Below the pieces are notes generated by a model. The model ran no database searches. It was not told the DNA's origin and saw only the letters and a list, made by a program, of their open reading frames with translations. A stretch of 64,000 nucleotides of DNA from Holophagales bacterium (GTDB taxonomy: Bacteria; Acidobacteriota; Thermoanaerobaculia; Multivoradales; Multivoraceae): assembly GCA_009843505.1 (NCBI GenBank), contig VYDI01000028.1:248001-312000 (forward strand), read 5' to 3'. Both the position numbers and the translations under genes were made by a program. Shown here piece by piece: positions 32,573 through 42,053 of this stretch. Positions within the stretch are counted from its first letter, which is position 1, and each line of letters opens with the position of its first letter.

Positions 32573-33262
32573 TCAGGGCGTCCGGTGCAGGAGCAGAAAC
32601 CGGTCGAGTTCCCTTCTTTCTTCCGGCGTCGTGTCCTCCAGGGCGATCAGGTACTCGCCGCCCGCCTCCGGCAGCGGAACGCTGATCAGCGTGACGGCGC
32701 GCTCGATCGCTTCGCAGTCCAGGCTGACCAGGACCAGGGCCATCTGCCGGCAGACCGTGAAGAGCTGGGTGCCGAGTTCACTCTCGATCCGAACCTGGGT
32801 CGTCGGCGGCATGCGCTCCGTGCGGATCCAGTAGCCCTCCTCGTCGCGCCGGATGGCGATCGCGCCCTCCAGACGGAGAGTCTGGGAAGGCACGACGAGT
32901 TCCTGGGTCAACTGGCTCTCCAGGCTGCCGATGACGACGTCCGCGGCGATCTGTCCCGAACCGGCGATCTCCAGCTCGAGTTCGGTCTCGAAGACGCCGT
33001 CGTCACCGGCGACAAGCGTCGCAGCGTGGCGGCTGACGGTCAGGGAGTGCTCGGGAGAACGCAGGGCCACCTCGGCCGGGCCGATCCGGATGAGGGAGAG
33101 GTCCTCGATCAATTCCTCGTAGACCCGGTTCAGTCGCTCGAACGAGACCGTCCGCACGCCCCCTTCTGCCTGAGCAGGGGCTTGCTGGGCCAGGGCCGGT
33201 GCGGAAGCGGCGAGCGCCAGCAGAAGGTGTCCTGCCCGCAAGCGGCCGGAGCACGCGGTCAC
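32573..33262 (-). CDS. Secreted protein of unknown function
   Basis: 229 residues with a signal peptide (GHLLLALAASAPALAQQ, cleavage near ALA-Q). The mature part is predicted mostly beta-strand with alternating hydrophobic residues and acidic loops; no motif is recognised. The GTG start overlaps the stop of the VWFA protein gene (GTGA, 33259-33262), so it probably belongs to the same periplasmic or surface system. A 101-base gap follows before the next gene. Confidence 0.72.
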   Translation of the reverse strand: MTACSGRLRAGHLLLALAASAPALAQQAPAQAEGGVRTVSFERLNRVYEELIEDLSLIRIGPAEVALRSPEHSLTVSRHAATLVAGDDGVFETELELEIAGSGQIAADVVIGSLESQLTQELVVPSQTLRLEGAIAIRRDEEGYWIRTERMPPTTQVRIESELGTQLFTVCRQMALVLVSLDCEAIERAVTLISVPLPEAGGEYLIALEDTTPEERRELDRFLLLHRTP

Positions 33263-35790
33263 GGATAGTAGCCGCTGATCGTGCGCGCCTTGTAGCGTCC
33301 CTTCACCCGTACCTCGACCTCACGGTACTCCTCGCCTTCGCCGCCGCGGTCGGACGTGTAGGCCAACAGGTACTGGGAGCGCAGCTCGCGCTCGATGTCG
33401 CCGTAGACGGGCGCCAGTTCCTCGGCTTTGGAGATGAAGAAGGAGCGCCCGCCGGTGACCTTGGCGAGATCGCTCAGCTTGTTGCGCAGGATCATCTGGG
33501 TCCGGCCGACTCCGAGCCCGATCGTGTAGATCGCGACGCCCGAGCGCCGCGCGTACTCCTCGGCGTCCCGGTAATCGATGCTGCTGGACGTGTCCTCGCC
33601 GTCGGAAAGCAGCACCAGAGCTCGCCGGCCACGAACGCCCCGGAAGTAGTAGAGGCTGGTGATTAGCGCGTCGTGCAGAGCCGTCGCGCCCGCGGCCCGC
33701 AACCTCTCGATCACCGAGGCCACCGCGCTGACGTCCGAAGTCCGTCCGATCAGCAACTCGGGCCGCGTTGCGAAAGCCACGGCGAAGGACCGGTCGCGCG
33801 GCGTGATCATGTTCGTCAGGAACTGCGACGCGGTCCGGCGCGCCTCGCCCAGCGAGGTCTCCATCGAGCCCGACGTGTCGATCACCACCCCCAGGGTCAG
33901 CGGCAGGTCCTCGACCAGCTCGAACTTCGCCAGTTCCTGGCGCCGCCGGTCCTCGAAGACGGTGAAGTCGGCCTCCACCAGGCTCGTCACCGGCCGGTTC
34001 TGGCCGTCCACGACCGTCGTGTAGAGCTCCACGAGATCGACCTCGAGCGTCTCGGTGAAGGCCGGCGCGTTCAGGAAGCGGACATCCTCGGCCCGGCTTC
34101 CATCATCGAGCGTGGCCGCGATCGTCAGGTAGACCAGGTCCTGCTCGCCCATGCCGGCCGGCACTTCGACTTCGGCCCGCCAGGGCGGCCGGCGCAGCAC
34201 CGTCTGGACCTCCCCGTCGACGCTGAACTCGACTTCCCGGACGACCCGTTCCTCGGGCACGACGACCGTGGCCACGGCCTCCACCCTGCCCGAGACGCGG
34301 GCGCCCCGGCGCGGCTCGTTGATCGTGACCCGCAGCTCGCCCCGCTGCTGGTTCAGCACGATCTCGTCGGCGTCCACGACCTCGCGCTCCGCGTTCAGGC
34401 CCTCGACCCGGACCACCTGCTCCTCCGGGTACTTCGCCAGCCGGACCTCCGCGGTGAACGGCGGCCGGCGGCGGGTCACCTGCACCCTGTCGTCGACGAG
34501 GAACCGGACGGCGACGATGTTGTCGCCGGTGATCAGCGTGTCGGCACGCCAGAGACCGATGACGACCTCACTCTCCGGCGGCACCAGCATGATCGCGTTC
34601 CGCGCGTCGAGGACGGTTTCCGGCAGATCCTCGGACGCCATGACGAGCCGGAGCTGATCTTCCGGTTCCACGGGAACCGCCTCCGGCCTCGGGGGCACCT
34701 CGACCGGAACCGAGGCGAAAGCGGCCGCGCCGCCGACTTCGTCGCGGACGAAGAGGCGAATCAGGAGGACCGAACCCGGCCGGAAGAGCTGCTCCACCGG
34801 TAGCGCCAGAGAGCGGTCCGGTTCCGGCGCGCCCCCGACGAACCGCATCTTGAAGGTGTCGAAGACCTGACCCGGCAACTCGACCATGCCCTCCACGTTG
34901 ATCCGCGTCTGCTGCCTGCCGGCGTCGTCGATGAAGGGCTCGATCGGCGAGCCCGGAGGCAGCGAGAGGAGAATCCGGGCCACGATCCGCTGTCCCTGCC
35001 GGTCCGGGAAGGTGAGGATCGGGTCCTCCAGCTCCAGCGGCGGCGGACCGGACACCACGTCGGCGGCGGCCTTCTCCGCCCAAACTTCGAGATCCGGCGG
35101 CGGCGCCAGCCAGGCCAGGAAGTCCTCGTCGGTTCGACGGTCGCGGCGGAAGCCGAACAGGCCGCGAATACCCGTGATCTCGTCGACCCGGCGGGCCTCG
35201 TCGCAGACCTGCAGGTCGAAGCGGCGGGCCCGCAGCAGGCCCCGGAGTTCCTCGTACTGTTCGAGAAAGTACTCCATCTCCGGCATGTAGAGGGCGCGCT
35301 TCGTATCCTCCGGCAACCACAGCCGGAAGACCTCGTTCGGCTTCGGCTGGTACAGGACCAGGTTCGTATGCTCGCCCTCCTCCGGTCCATACCGCCAGAG
35401 CTGGATCGGCCGGAACGTCTGATCGCAGTCGACCGGGTCGACCGCGTCCGGCTCGCCGTGCAGGAACAGCAACCGTGCGCGGACGTCGAAGAAGGGCAGA
35501 CCGGCCATGCGCACCCGCTGCCGCCGATGCTCGACCGCCTCGGCTACCGTGCCGCGGTTCAGAAAAGTGTCGATGTACTCCAGTCGGGACAGCGGATCCA
35601 GCTTCCGCACTCGCTCCAGTTCGGCCGGCGCGAGCAGAAACTGGGGCCCGTCGAGAAAGAACTCCCGCTCACCGGCAGTCCACTCGGTGAGCCGCCACTC
35701 GGGTTCCTGGGCGACGGCAAGCGCCGCCAGCAGGAAGGCCGCCAGGAGCAGCACGCCGACGGCGCGCACACGGTTTGCGGCGAACGTCAC
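33259..35790 (-). CDS. GWxTD/VWFA-related secreted protein
   Basis: 843 residues with an N-terminal signal segment (AVGVLLLAAFLLAALAVAQ). Residues about 25-200 resemble the GWxTD domain (WRLTEWTAGEREFFLDGPQF), the middle contains beta-sandwich segments, and residues about 600-843 form a von Willebrand A domain of the acidobacterial VWFA-related type, with the ion-binding DTSGSMETS. The domain entry VDGQNRPVTSLVEADFTVFE is typical. Likely role is metal-dependent protein binding outside the inner membrane. The GTG at 35790 overlaps the DUF420 stop (GTGA); GTG at 35793 is equally possible. Strong lineage marker. Confidence 0.85.
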   Translation of the reverse strand: MTFAANRVRAVGVLLLAAFLLAALAVAQEPEWRLTEWTAGEREFFLDGPQFLLAPAELERVRKLDPLSRLEYIDTFLNRGTVAEAVEHRRQRVRMAGLPFFDVRARLLFLHGEPDAVDPVDCDQTFRPIQLWRYGPEEGEHTNLVLYQPKPNEVFRLWLPEDTKRALYMPEMEYFLEQYEELRGLLRARRFDLQVCDEARRVDEITGIRGLFGFRRDRRTDEDFLAWLAPPPDLEVWAEKAAADVVSGPPPLELEDPILTFPDRQGQRIVARILLSLPPGSPIEPFIDDAGRQQTRINVEGMVELPGQVFDTFKMRFVGGAPEPDRSLALPVEQLFRPGSVLLIRLFVRDEVGGAAAFASVPVEVPPRPEAVPVEPEDQLRLVMASEDLPETVLDARNAIMLVPPESEVVIGLWRADTLITGDNIVAVRFLVDDRVQVTRRRPPFTAEVRLAKYPEEQVVRVEGLNAEREVVDADEIVLNQQRGELRVTINEPRRGARVSGRVEAVATVVVPEERVVREVEFSVDGEVQTVLRRPPWRAEVEVPAGMGEQDLVYLTIAATLDDGSRAEDVRFLNAPAFTETLEVDLVELYTTVVDGQNRPVTSLVEADFTVFEDRRRQELAKFELVEDLPLTLGVVIDTSGSMETSLGEARRTASQFLTNMITPRDRSFAVAFATRPELLIGRTSDVSAVASVIERLRAAGATALHDALITSLYYFRGVRGRRALVLLSDGEDTSSSIDYRDAEEYARRSGVAIYTIGLGVGRTQMILRNKLSDLAKVTGGRSFFISKAEELAPVYGDIERELRSQYLLAYTSDRGGEGEEYREVEVRVKGRYKARTISGYYP

Positions 35791-36197
35791 CACGACATGC
35801 GATAGAGCATCCAGTACACGACGACCCCGGTCACCGACACGTAGAGCCAGATCGGCAGCGTGACGCGGGCGATCTTCCTGTGCCGCTCGTACCGGCCCCG
35901 AAGGCCCAGGACGACGGTGATGATGGCCAGAAACGGCACCGCGGCCGCCAGCACCGTATGGGTCAGCAGGATGCCGAGATAGACCGTCCGCACGGTCCCC
36001 TCGCCCTCGAAATGAACCGAACCGACCTGGTAGTGGTAGTAGAGATAGGAGATCAGGAACGCCGCCGAGCACCCCAACGCGGACAGCATGACCTGCTTGT
36101 GCCGCTCCCGGTGGCCGCGGCGGATCAGCACGTAGCCGATGACCAGCAGCGTGGCCGCCGTGGCGTTCAGAATCGCGTTGAGAGTGGGCAGGTGCAT
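35787..36197 (-). CDS. DUF420 membrane protein
   Basis: 136 residues with about four membrane helices: AILNATAATLLVIGYVLI, SALGCSAAFLISYLYYH, LTHTVLAAAVPFLAII and WLYVSVTGVVVYWMLY. The GTVRTVYLGILLTHTVLA segment and RHRKIARVTLPIWLYVSVTG are characteristic of DUF420, a family often found near cytochrome oxidase genes and proposed to assist heme-copper oxidase biogenesis. No oxidase genes occur here, so the role is open. The stop overlaps the next gene. Confidence 0.85.
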   Translation of the reverse strand: MHLPTLNAILNATAATLLVIGYVLIRRGHRERHKQVMLSALGCSAAFLISYLYYHYQVGSVHFEGEGTVRTVYLGILLTHTVLAAAVPFLAIITVVLGLRGRYERHRKIARVTLPIWLYVSVTGVVVYWMLYRMSW

Positions 36198-36240
36198 CGG
36201 GCATGGAGCTTAGCCGGGTGGATGCACGGGTCGTGCCGGC

Positions 36241-37317
36241 TCACCGTTGCGAAGCTCGACGCTCCCGCCAGTAACGGACCTGCCAGCGGGTGACGTTCCG
36301 GTTGTGCTCGGCGAGCGTCTCCGCGAAGACGTGGGTGCCGTCGTTCCTGCTCACGAAGTAGAGGTAGGGCGCTTCCGCGGGCGCCGCCGCGGCACGCAGG
36401 CTGTGCTCGCCGGGCGAACAGATCGGACCCGGCGGCAGGCCCGGATGGACGTACGTGTTGTAGGGCGAGTCGAGTTCGAGGTCGCGGCGCCGCAGGTTGC
36501 CGTCCCAGGTGCCGGCCAGCTTCAGCGCGTAGATGATCGTCGGATCGGCGTAGAGGCCGATGCCGCGCTCCAGCCGGTTGTGGAAGACGGCCGAAACCAG
36601 CGGACGCTCCTCTATCGCGCCCGCTTCCTTCTCGACGATGCTCGCCAGCGTCACGAGACCCCGCAGGTCCAGACCGTGGCCGGCCCCGGCGTCCAGGTGG
36701 TCCTCGACGCGACGGCGGAAGTTGCGGACCATGGCCTCCACGATGTCGCCTTCGCCTGTGCCTCGCGGGAAAGCGTAGGTGTCGGGAAACAGGTAGCCCT
36801 CCAGGGACTCGGCGGCAGGATCCAGGTCCGCGACGAGCCGCGGCGAGGACATCGCCGCAAGGAACGCATCCAGCTCACCGAAGCCGTCGCTGGCCAGGCT
36901 CTCTGCGGTTTCCCGCAGAGTCAGGCCTTCGACCACGGTCACCGGGTACGTCACCACCTCGCCGCGGATCACCCGGTCGAGCGCCGCCACCGGACTCATC
37001 GGTTGCTCGAAGCGGTACTCGCCGGCCTGCAGCGTCTCGCCGGAACGCCGGTAGTCGAGGTGGAGCCGGGCCAGCAGGGGATCGCCGACGACGTTCGCGG
37101 CGGCCAACTGGTCGAGGATCGCGGTCATCGACGCGCCGCGCTCGATCGTGAGCTCGACGGTCTCCGTTCCCCGCGGCCGCTCGAGTTGCCGTTCCGCCCA
37201 GGCGACGAGACCGGCCGCCGCGGCGACGAGGGCCCCCAGCATCGCGACGGCGCCGACGGCGAGCCATGGCAGCAGACGCCGTCTGCGGCGACGTCGCGGC
37301 GGTGTCCTCCGCTTCAT
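36241..37317 (-). CDS. mltG: Endolytic murein transglycosylase
   Basis: Inner-membrane lytic transglycosylase of 358 residues that cuts nascent glycan strands. An Arg-rich N-terminus (RRRRRRRLLPW) precedes one membrane helix (AVGAVAMLGALVAAAAGLVAW), then a LysM-like segment, and the YceG domain with catalytic glutamate in SIVEKEAG and the signature SPYNTYVHPGLPPGPICSPG. Length and motifs are standard. The start overlaps ruvX (ATGA, 37314-37317), a common mltG neighbour. Confidence 0.95.
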   Translation of the reverse strand: MKRRTPPRRRRRRRLLPWLAVGAVAMLGALVAAAAGLVAWAERQLERPRGTETVELTIERGASMTAILDQLAAANVVGDPLLARLHLDYRRSGETLQAGEYRFEQPMSPVAALDRVIRGEVVTYPVTVVEGLTLRETAESLASDGFGELDAFLAAMSSPRLVADLDPAAESLEGYLFPDTYAFPRGTGEGDIVEAMVRNFRRRVEDHLDAGAGHGLDLRGLVTLASIVEKEAGAIEERPLVSAVFHNRLERGIGLYADPTIIYALKLAGTWDGNLRRRDLELDSPYNTYVHPGLPPGPICSPGEHSLRAAAAPAEAPYLYFVSRNDGTHVFAETLAEHNRNVTRWQVRYWRERRASQR

Positions 37318-37727
37318 CCGGCCTCCCGGCCGAGCTCCTCCTCGAGGAGGATCTGCGCCGCCACAGCGTCGACCCGCTCCGGGTGCCGTCGCGGATCGAC
37401 ACCCGCCTCCCGCAGCCGGCGCTCAGCCTCCACCGAGGTCAGGGACTCGTTCACGGTCCGTACCGGCAGATCGCAGGCCTGGCCCAGCTTCTGAGCGAAG
37501 GCGCGAGCGCGCTCGGCCGCCGGCCCGACCGAGCCGTCCAGCCGCCGCGGCTCGCCGACCACCAGGACCTCGGCCCCGGAATCGGCCGCCAGCGCCCTGA
37601 GTTCGGCGATCACCTGCCGGTCCCCGGTGCGCCGGATCGTCGAGTGCGGCACCGCGACGCCGACGAGCGAGTCGCCCGTCGCCACCCCGACGCGTTTCTC
37701 GCCGAGATCGATGCCAAGAAAGCGCAC
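37314..37727 (-). CDS. ruvX: Putative Holliday junction resolvase YqgF/RuvX
   Basis: RNase H-like fold protein of 137 residues. The N-terminal acidic strand FLGIDLGEKRVGVA, the middle VVGEPRRLDGSVG and the C-terminal VDAVAAQILLEEEL give the family pattern; YqgF members act in rRNA 5'-end processing and possibly recombination. The start is GTG at 37727, where homology begins and which gives the usual 137-138 residue length; the upstream open frame is non-homologous. Confidence 0.92.
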   Translation of the reverse strand: MRFLGIDLGEKRVGVATGDSLVGVAVPHSTIRRTGDRQVIAELRALAADSGAEVLVVGEPRRLDGSVGPAAERARAFAQKLGQACDLPVRTVNESLTSVEAERRLREAGVDPRRHPERVDAVAAQILLEEELGREAG

Positions 37728-37879
37728 AGTGCGATCACTCTGAAACGGGCCAGCTGGGCTGTCAACCGACCGGGACCGGCGCTTCGAGTTGGCCTGGCAA
37801 TTGCTAGCATGACCACCATGCACAGGGCGTCCCGGGCGGCAGAGCCGTCATCGCGATCCTGACGGTGGGTCATACTGAG

Positions 37880-40240
37880 ATGTCCAGCGCTGACCAGCCG
37901 GTCGCAGCCCTTTTTCTGGCGCTGATCGTCTCGACCGCCGCCGCGGCCCAGGAGCCCGAAACCGCCCAGACGACCCCGGAAGACGCCGCGGCAGCGGTCG
38001 AGGAACCCGCCCCCGACTCAGCGGAAGCGGCGGCGGAGCAACCCGCCGATACGGGACCACCAGCGCCACCCGACGCCAACACCTTCAGGTTTGGGATCGA
38101 AGACGAGTCCGGCCCTGGAGAAGTGGAAGGCTGGGCCGGCACCATGGCAGGCACGTTCGAGGAGAAACACACGCTGTCGGACGGGTTCTGGATCCGGCTC
38201 CGTGACTACCAGGTTTCCGGCGAAGAAGCCGTGTACGACCACGCGAACGAACGCTTCGAGGCGGACGGGCCGGTCGTTCTGACGCGAGGCAACGAAGTGA
38301 TGCGGGGCTCGCGACTCGAGGTCGACGTGGCGGCCGAGACGGCCTCGATCTTCGACGCGGACGGGAACGTCGGCACCGACTACTTCTTCACCGGCGCGGC
38401 GGTCCACATGCTGAGCGAGGACCGCTTCACGATCCTCGACGCCCAGTTCACCGCCTGCGAAGCCGGGGACGACGGCCGGGCGCCGGACTGGAGTTTTCGC
38501 GCGAAGCGGGTCGACGTGAACGCCAACGGCTACGCGAAGACCCGCGGCGTCTCCTTCCGCGCCAGGAAGGTGCCGCTCGTCTACCTGCCCTACATGCTGT
38601 GGCCGGTCCAGAGCTCGAGGGTGAGCGGCTTCCTGACCCCGAAGCCCGGCTTCTCGACGCGCCGCGGCCCCTCGCTCGGCCTCGCCTACTACTGGGCGAT
38701 CAACCGGAGCTACGACGCCACCTTCAACGTGGACCTCTACGCCGGCGCCCCGAGCGGCAGTACCCAGGCCTTCTCCACGGAACCCTTCTGGGGCCTCGGC
38801 ACGGAGTTCCGCTACCGGCCCACCGAAGGGACGGGTGGCGAGTTCGACGGCTACCTCATCGATGACACGGAGCGCGGCGAGAGGCGCTGGCGCATGCGCT
38901 GGAACCACCAGTCGCGGGATCTGCCCGGGGGATTCCGCGGCGTCGTCCGCTTCGAGGACGTTTCCGACTTCGACTTCTTCCGTGACTTTGAGCGCCGGGT
39001 CGACCGCAACACACTGCGCCAGCTCTACTCGACCGCCTTCGTCAGCCGCAACTGGGGTAACCAGTCCCTCAACGTCCAGCTCGACCAGCGCAAGACGTTC
39101 ATCTCGGCCAACCGTGAGGTTCAGCTTCGCCAGCTCCCCGAGATCGAGTACAAGCTCCGCTCGACGCGCCTGGGCCGCTCGCCCCTGTACCTGCAACTGC
39201 GGAGTTCCCTGCACTATCTCGACGTCAGCCGCTCGGCGCGCCGCCAGGGCCAGTATGCGCGCGCCAACCTGCTGCCCGAGATCAGCATCCCGGTGCCGCT
39301 CACGAGCTGGCTTTCGTTTTCCCTCACCGCCGGCGGCCAGTTGACCTGGTACGGCGACAGCCTGCTGACGGCCGAGGAACGGAGGATGACCGTCAGCGAG
39401 TCGGACTTCCGGGGCGAGGACCTGCTGCGCGTGGTCCCGACCGCCCGCGCCGAAATCGTCGGCCCCGGCTTCTCGCGCATCTTCGAACTGGGGGAGGGGG
39501 GCCGCTTCTCCCGGCTCAAGCACGTCATCGAGCCGCGGATCGTCTACGGCTACTTCCGCGACTTCGACGACCGGCTCCGCATCCCGCTGTTCGACGAGAT
39601 CGACAACCTCCGTGGCCGCAACGTCGCCCGCATCAGCCTGTTCAACCGGGTCCTGGCCAAACCGGCCGACCCGAACGCCGGCGGAGCCTTCGAGATCCTC
39701 TCGGTCCAGTTCTTCCGCGACGTGTCACTCGACGCGGACCGGCCGCTGCTGCGCTCGCTCGACCGTTCGCTGACCAGCCGGAACGGTCCGGTCGGCGCCC
39801 TGCTGCGCTTCAATCCGTCGCGGCGCACCGGCGTCCGCTTCGATGCGCTCTACGACACCCTGTTCTCCCAGGTCTCCTCAACCGCGATCTCGGGAAGCCT
39901 CGGTCTCAGTCGGACGAGCTCGGTCGGCCTGCGCTGGGCGGTCCGGCGCAACCCGGAACTCGACCGCACGCGCCGCCACCACGCCCAGGTCTCGGCGGGT
40001 CTCGACCTGATCCCGAACAAGCTGCGGGTGAACAGCATGCTGAGCTACGACATCGAGCAAAAGATCCTCCAGATCCAGCGTCATGTCGTCAACTTCACGG
40101 CCTGCTGCTACGGCCTCCAGTTCGAGATCGCCGACTTCCGCACCGCGCTCCGCCGCGACACCCAGTACCGGCTGCTGGTAACGCTGAAGAGCGTCGGCGC
40201 CTTCTTCGACATCACCGGCGGCCAGAGCGAAGCGTTGTGA
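37880..40240 (+). CDS. lptD: LPS-assembly outer-membrane protein LptD
   Basis: Outer-membrane beta-barrel of 786 residues that inserts LPS. A signal segment (VAALFLALIVSTAAAAQ) is followed by an acidic Ala/Pro/Glu stretch, an OstA/LptA-like N-terminal domain (about 75-215, with FEADGPVVLTRG) and the C-terminal barrel. ACCYG near the C-terminus is the conserved adjacent Cys pair; only one other cysteine exists (TACEAGDD, N-domain). The ATG at 37880 has GGTGGG ten bases upstream; a GTG at 37865 is the alternative. The N-region lacks strong positive charge. Operon with rmlD and the epimerase by GTGA overlaps. Confidence 0.9.
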   Translation: MSSADQPVAALFLALIVSTAAAAQEPETAQTTPEDAAAAVEEPAPDSAEAAAEQPADTGPPAPPDANTFRFGIEDESGPGEVEGWAGTMAGTFEEKHTLSDGFWIRLRDYQVSGEEAVYDHANERFEADGPVVLTRGNEVMRGSRLEVDVAAETASIFDADGNVGTDYFFTGAAVHMLSEDRFTILDAQFTACEAGDDGRAPDWSFRAKRVDVNANGYAKTRGVSFRARKVPLVYLPYMLWPVQSSRVSGFLTPKPGFSTRRGPSLGLAYYWAINRSYDATFNVDLYAGAPSGSTQAFSTEPFWGLGTEFRYRPTEGTGGEFDGYLIDDTERGERRWRMRWNHQSRDLPGGFRGVVRFEDVSDFDFFRDFERRVDRNTLRQLYSTAFVSRNWGNQSLNVQLDQRKTFISANREVQLRQLPEIEYKLRSTRLGRSPLYLQLRSSLHYLDVSRSARRQGQYARANLLPEISIPVPLTSWLSFSLTAGGQLTWYGDSLLTAEERRMTVSESDFRGEDLLRVVPTARAEIVGPGFSRIFELGEGGRFSRLKHVIEPRIVYGYFRDFDDRLRIPLFDEIDNLRGRNVARISLFNRVLAKPADPNAGGAFEILSVQFFRDVSLDADRPLLRSLDRSLTSRNGPVGALLRFNPSRRTGVRFDALYDTLFSQVSSTAISGSLGLSRTSSVGLRWAVRRNPELDRTRRHHAQVSAGLDLIPNKLRVNSMLSYDIEQKILQIQRHVVNFTACCYGLQFEIADFRTALRRDTQYRLLVTLKSVGAFFDITGGQSEAL

Positions 40241-41115
40241 CCGGCGAAGCTCCCGGCGCCGGCGCCAGGGCCGTGGTGCTCGGCGCGGCGGGTCAACTCG
40301 GACGGGAAGTCGCCGACGAACTCCGCCGGCGAGGTGTCGAGGTGCTGGCCGCCGATCGCCGCCGCGCGGACCTCACCGACACCGAGGCGATCGCGGCGCT
40401 CGTCGTCCGGTTCGGCGCCGCCGCCGTCTACAACTGCGCCGCCTACACCGACGTCGACGGCTGCGAGAGCGAGCCGGAGGTCGCCCTGGAGATCAACGGC
40501 AGTGCGCCCGCGCGGCTGGCGGCCGCCCTGCCGAGCCCTTGCCGCCTGATCCACGTCTCGACGGACTACGTCTTCGATGGCCGCGGCCGGCGTCCGTACC
40601 GCGAAGACGACGCGACGGCGCCCGCCACTGCCTACGGACGCTCGAAGCTCGGCGCCGAGCAGGCCGTGGCCGATGCGGGAGGGCTGGTGATCCGCACGAG
40701 CTGGGTGTTCGGGCCGGAGGGCAGAAACTTCGTCTCCGCGATCGCCGCCCGCCTCGGCCGCGGTGAGCCGCTCCGCGTCGTCTCCGACCAGATCGGCTGC
40801 CCGACCTACGCGCCCTATCTCGCCCGCGCTCTCGTCGACCTCGAGGCCGCCCGCGCCGCGGGCATCGTCCACTACTGCAACGCACCCGCCACCTCCTGGC
40901 ACGGCTTCGCGGTCGCCATCGTCGGCGCTCTGGGCCTTCACGCCGAGGTCGAGCCGATCGCGACCGCCGACCTGCCCCGTCCCGCGGTCCGGCCGGCGTA
41001 CTCGGTGCTCGACACGGGGCGCTTCGAGTCCCTCGCCAACCGCCAGGTCGAGGAGTGGACCTCAGGCCTCGACGACTACTTCGAGCGGTTGGGCCAGGGC
41101 AAGGCGGAAGCGTGA
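40237..41115 (+). CDS. rmlD: dTDP-4-dehydrorhamnose reductase
   Basis: Short-chain dehydrogenase of 292 residues that makes dTDP-L-rhamnose, or a close NDP-sugar reductase. The NADPH loop is VVLGAAGQLGREV, followed by YNCAAYTDVDGCESE, the TDYVFDG motif and the catalytic AYGRSKLGAE (Tyr-x3-Lys). Length and motif order match RmlD. The GTG overlaps the lptD stop (GTGA). Other rml genes are not in the window, so the pathway must be completed elsewhere. Confidence 0.88.
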   Translation: MTGEAPGAGARAVVLGAAGQLGREVADELRRRGVEVLAADRRRADLTDTEAIAALVVRFGAAAVYNCAAYTDVDGCESEPEVALEINGSAPARLAAALPSPCRLIHVSTDYVFDGRGRRPYREDDATAPATAYGRSKLGAEQAVADAGGLVIRTSWVFGPEGRNFVSAIAARLGRGEPLRVVSDQIGCPTYAPYLARALVDLEAARAAGIVHYCNAPATSWHGFAVAIVGALGLHAEVEPIATADLPRPAVRPAYSVLDTGRFESLANRQVEEWTSGLDDYFERLGQGKAEA

Positions 41116-42053
41116 CGCGCGTCCTAGTCACCGGCGCCGAGGGGTTCGTCGGCGGCCGCCTGGTGCCGCGACTGATCGCACGGGGAGCCACCGTCATCGC
41201 TTGCCACGCGCCGGGGATGGTCACCGCCAGCAACGACACCACCGGCGCACACGCCTCCCTCGAGCCCATCGCCCTCGACATCCGCGATCGCGACGCGGTC
41301 GAGGGCGTCTTCCGGGATGCGGCGCCGGATGCGGTCGTCCACCTGGCCGGCCTGTCCGACGTCGCGGACTCCTGGCGGCGCATCGACGACTACTACCGGG
41401 TCAACGTCGAGGGCTCCGAGCACGTCGCCTCCGCTGCGCGCGCCCTGTCCGAAACGTGCCGGCTGGTCGTCGCCTCGAGCGCCGAGGTCTACGGTGCGGT
41501 GCCGGAAGCGGAACTGCCGGCGTGTGAAACCCGCGGCCTCGGGCCGGGCTCGCCTTACGCCCTGACCAAGGCCGCGGTCGAACGGCTCAGCCTTCCCCTG
41601 GGCGCCATCGTAGTCCGTTCCTTCAACCTGATCGGGCCTGGACAGGGCGCCAACTTCGCGCTCCCCTCGTTCGCAACCCAACTCGCCGCGATCGAAGCGG
41701 GCCGTGAGGAACCCGTGCTTCACGTCGGCGACCTGACCCCGCGCCGGGACTTCGTCCACGTCGACGACGGCGCCGACGCCTATGCGCTCCTGGTAGAGCG
41801 CGGCGAACCGGGCAGCGTCTACAACGTCGCCCGGGGCGAAGCGATCGAACTCGAGACGGCACTCAGGCAACTCATCGCGATCAGCGGCCTGGAGGTCGAG
41901 ATCCGGCAGGACCCCGACCGCATGAGACCCGCGGACGTTCCCGTGCTGTGCGGCGACGCCAGCCGCCTGGGCGCCCTGGGTTGGCACCCGAAACGCAGCT
42001 TCGATCAGGCCCTGGAGGCGATCTGGGAGGACGCCCGGCGCAGGCTCGCCTAG
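41112..42053 (+). CDS. NAD-dependent epimerase/dehydratase (Rmd/GMD-like)
   Basis: Extended SDR of 313 residues. The nucleotide loop is VTGAEGFVGGRLV, the catalytic motif is SPYALTK (Tyr-x3-Lys) preceded by VASSAEVYG, and RRDFVHVDDGADAY is the sugar-nucleotide contact. The pattern is nearest to GDP-4-keto-6-deoxymannose reductases, giving GDP-rhamnose-type sugars, but NDP-sugar epimerases share it. The GTG start overlaps rmlD (GTGA). The TAG stop shares CTAG (42050-42053) with the convergent ogt stop. Confidence 0.85.
   Translation: MTRVLVTGAEGFVGGRLVPRLIARGATVIACHAPGMVTASNDTTGAHASLEPIALDIRDRDAVEGVFRDAAPDAVVHLAGLSDVADSWRRIDDYYRVNVEGSEHVASAARALSETCRLVVASSAEVYGAVPEAELPACETRGLGPGSPYALTKAAVERLSLPLGAIVVRSFNLIGPGQGANFALPSFATQLAAIEAGREEPVLHVGDLTPRRDFVHVDDGADAYALLVERGEPGSVYNVARGEAIELETALRQLIAISGLEVEIRQDPDRMRPADVPVLCGDASRLGALGWHPKRSFDQALEAIWEDARRRLA

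Noticed and set aside
36241..37317. mltG as a possible pseudogene because of its Arg-rich N-terminus
   Set aside because: The basic stretch simply precedes the membrane helix, and all catalytic motifs and the normal length are present.
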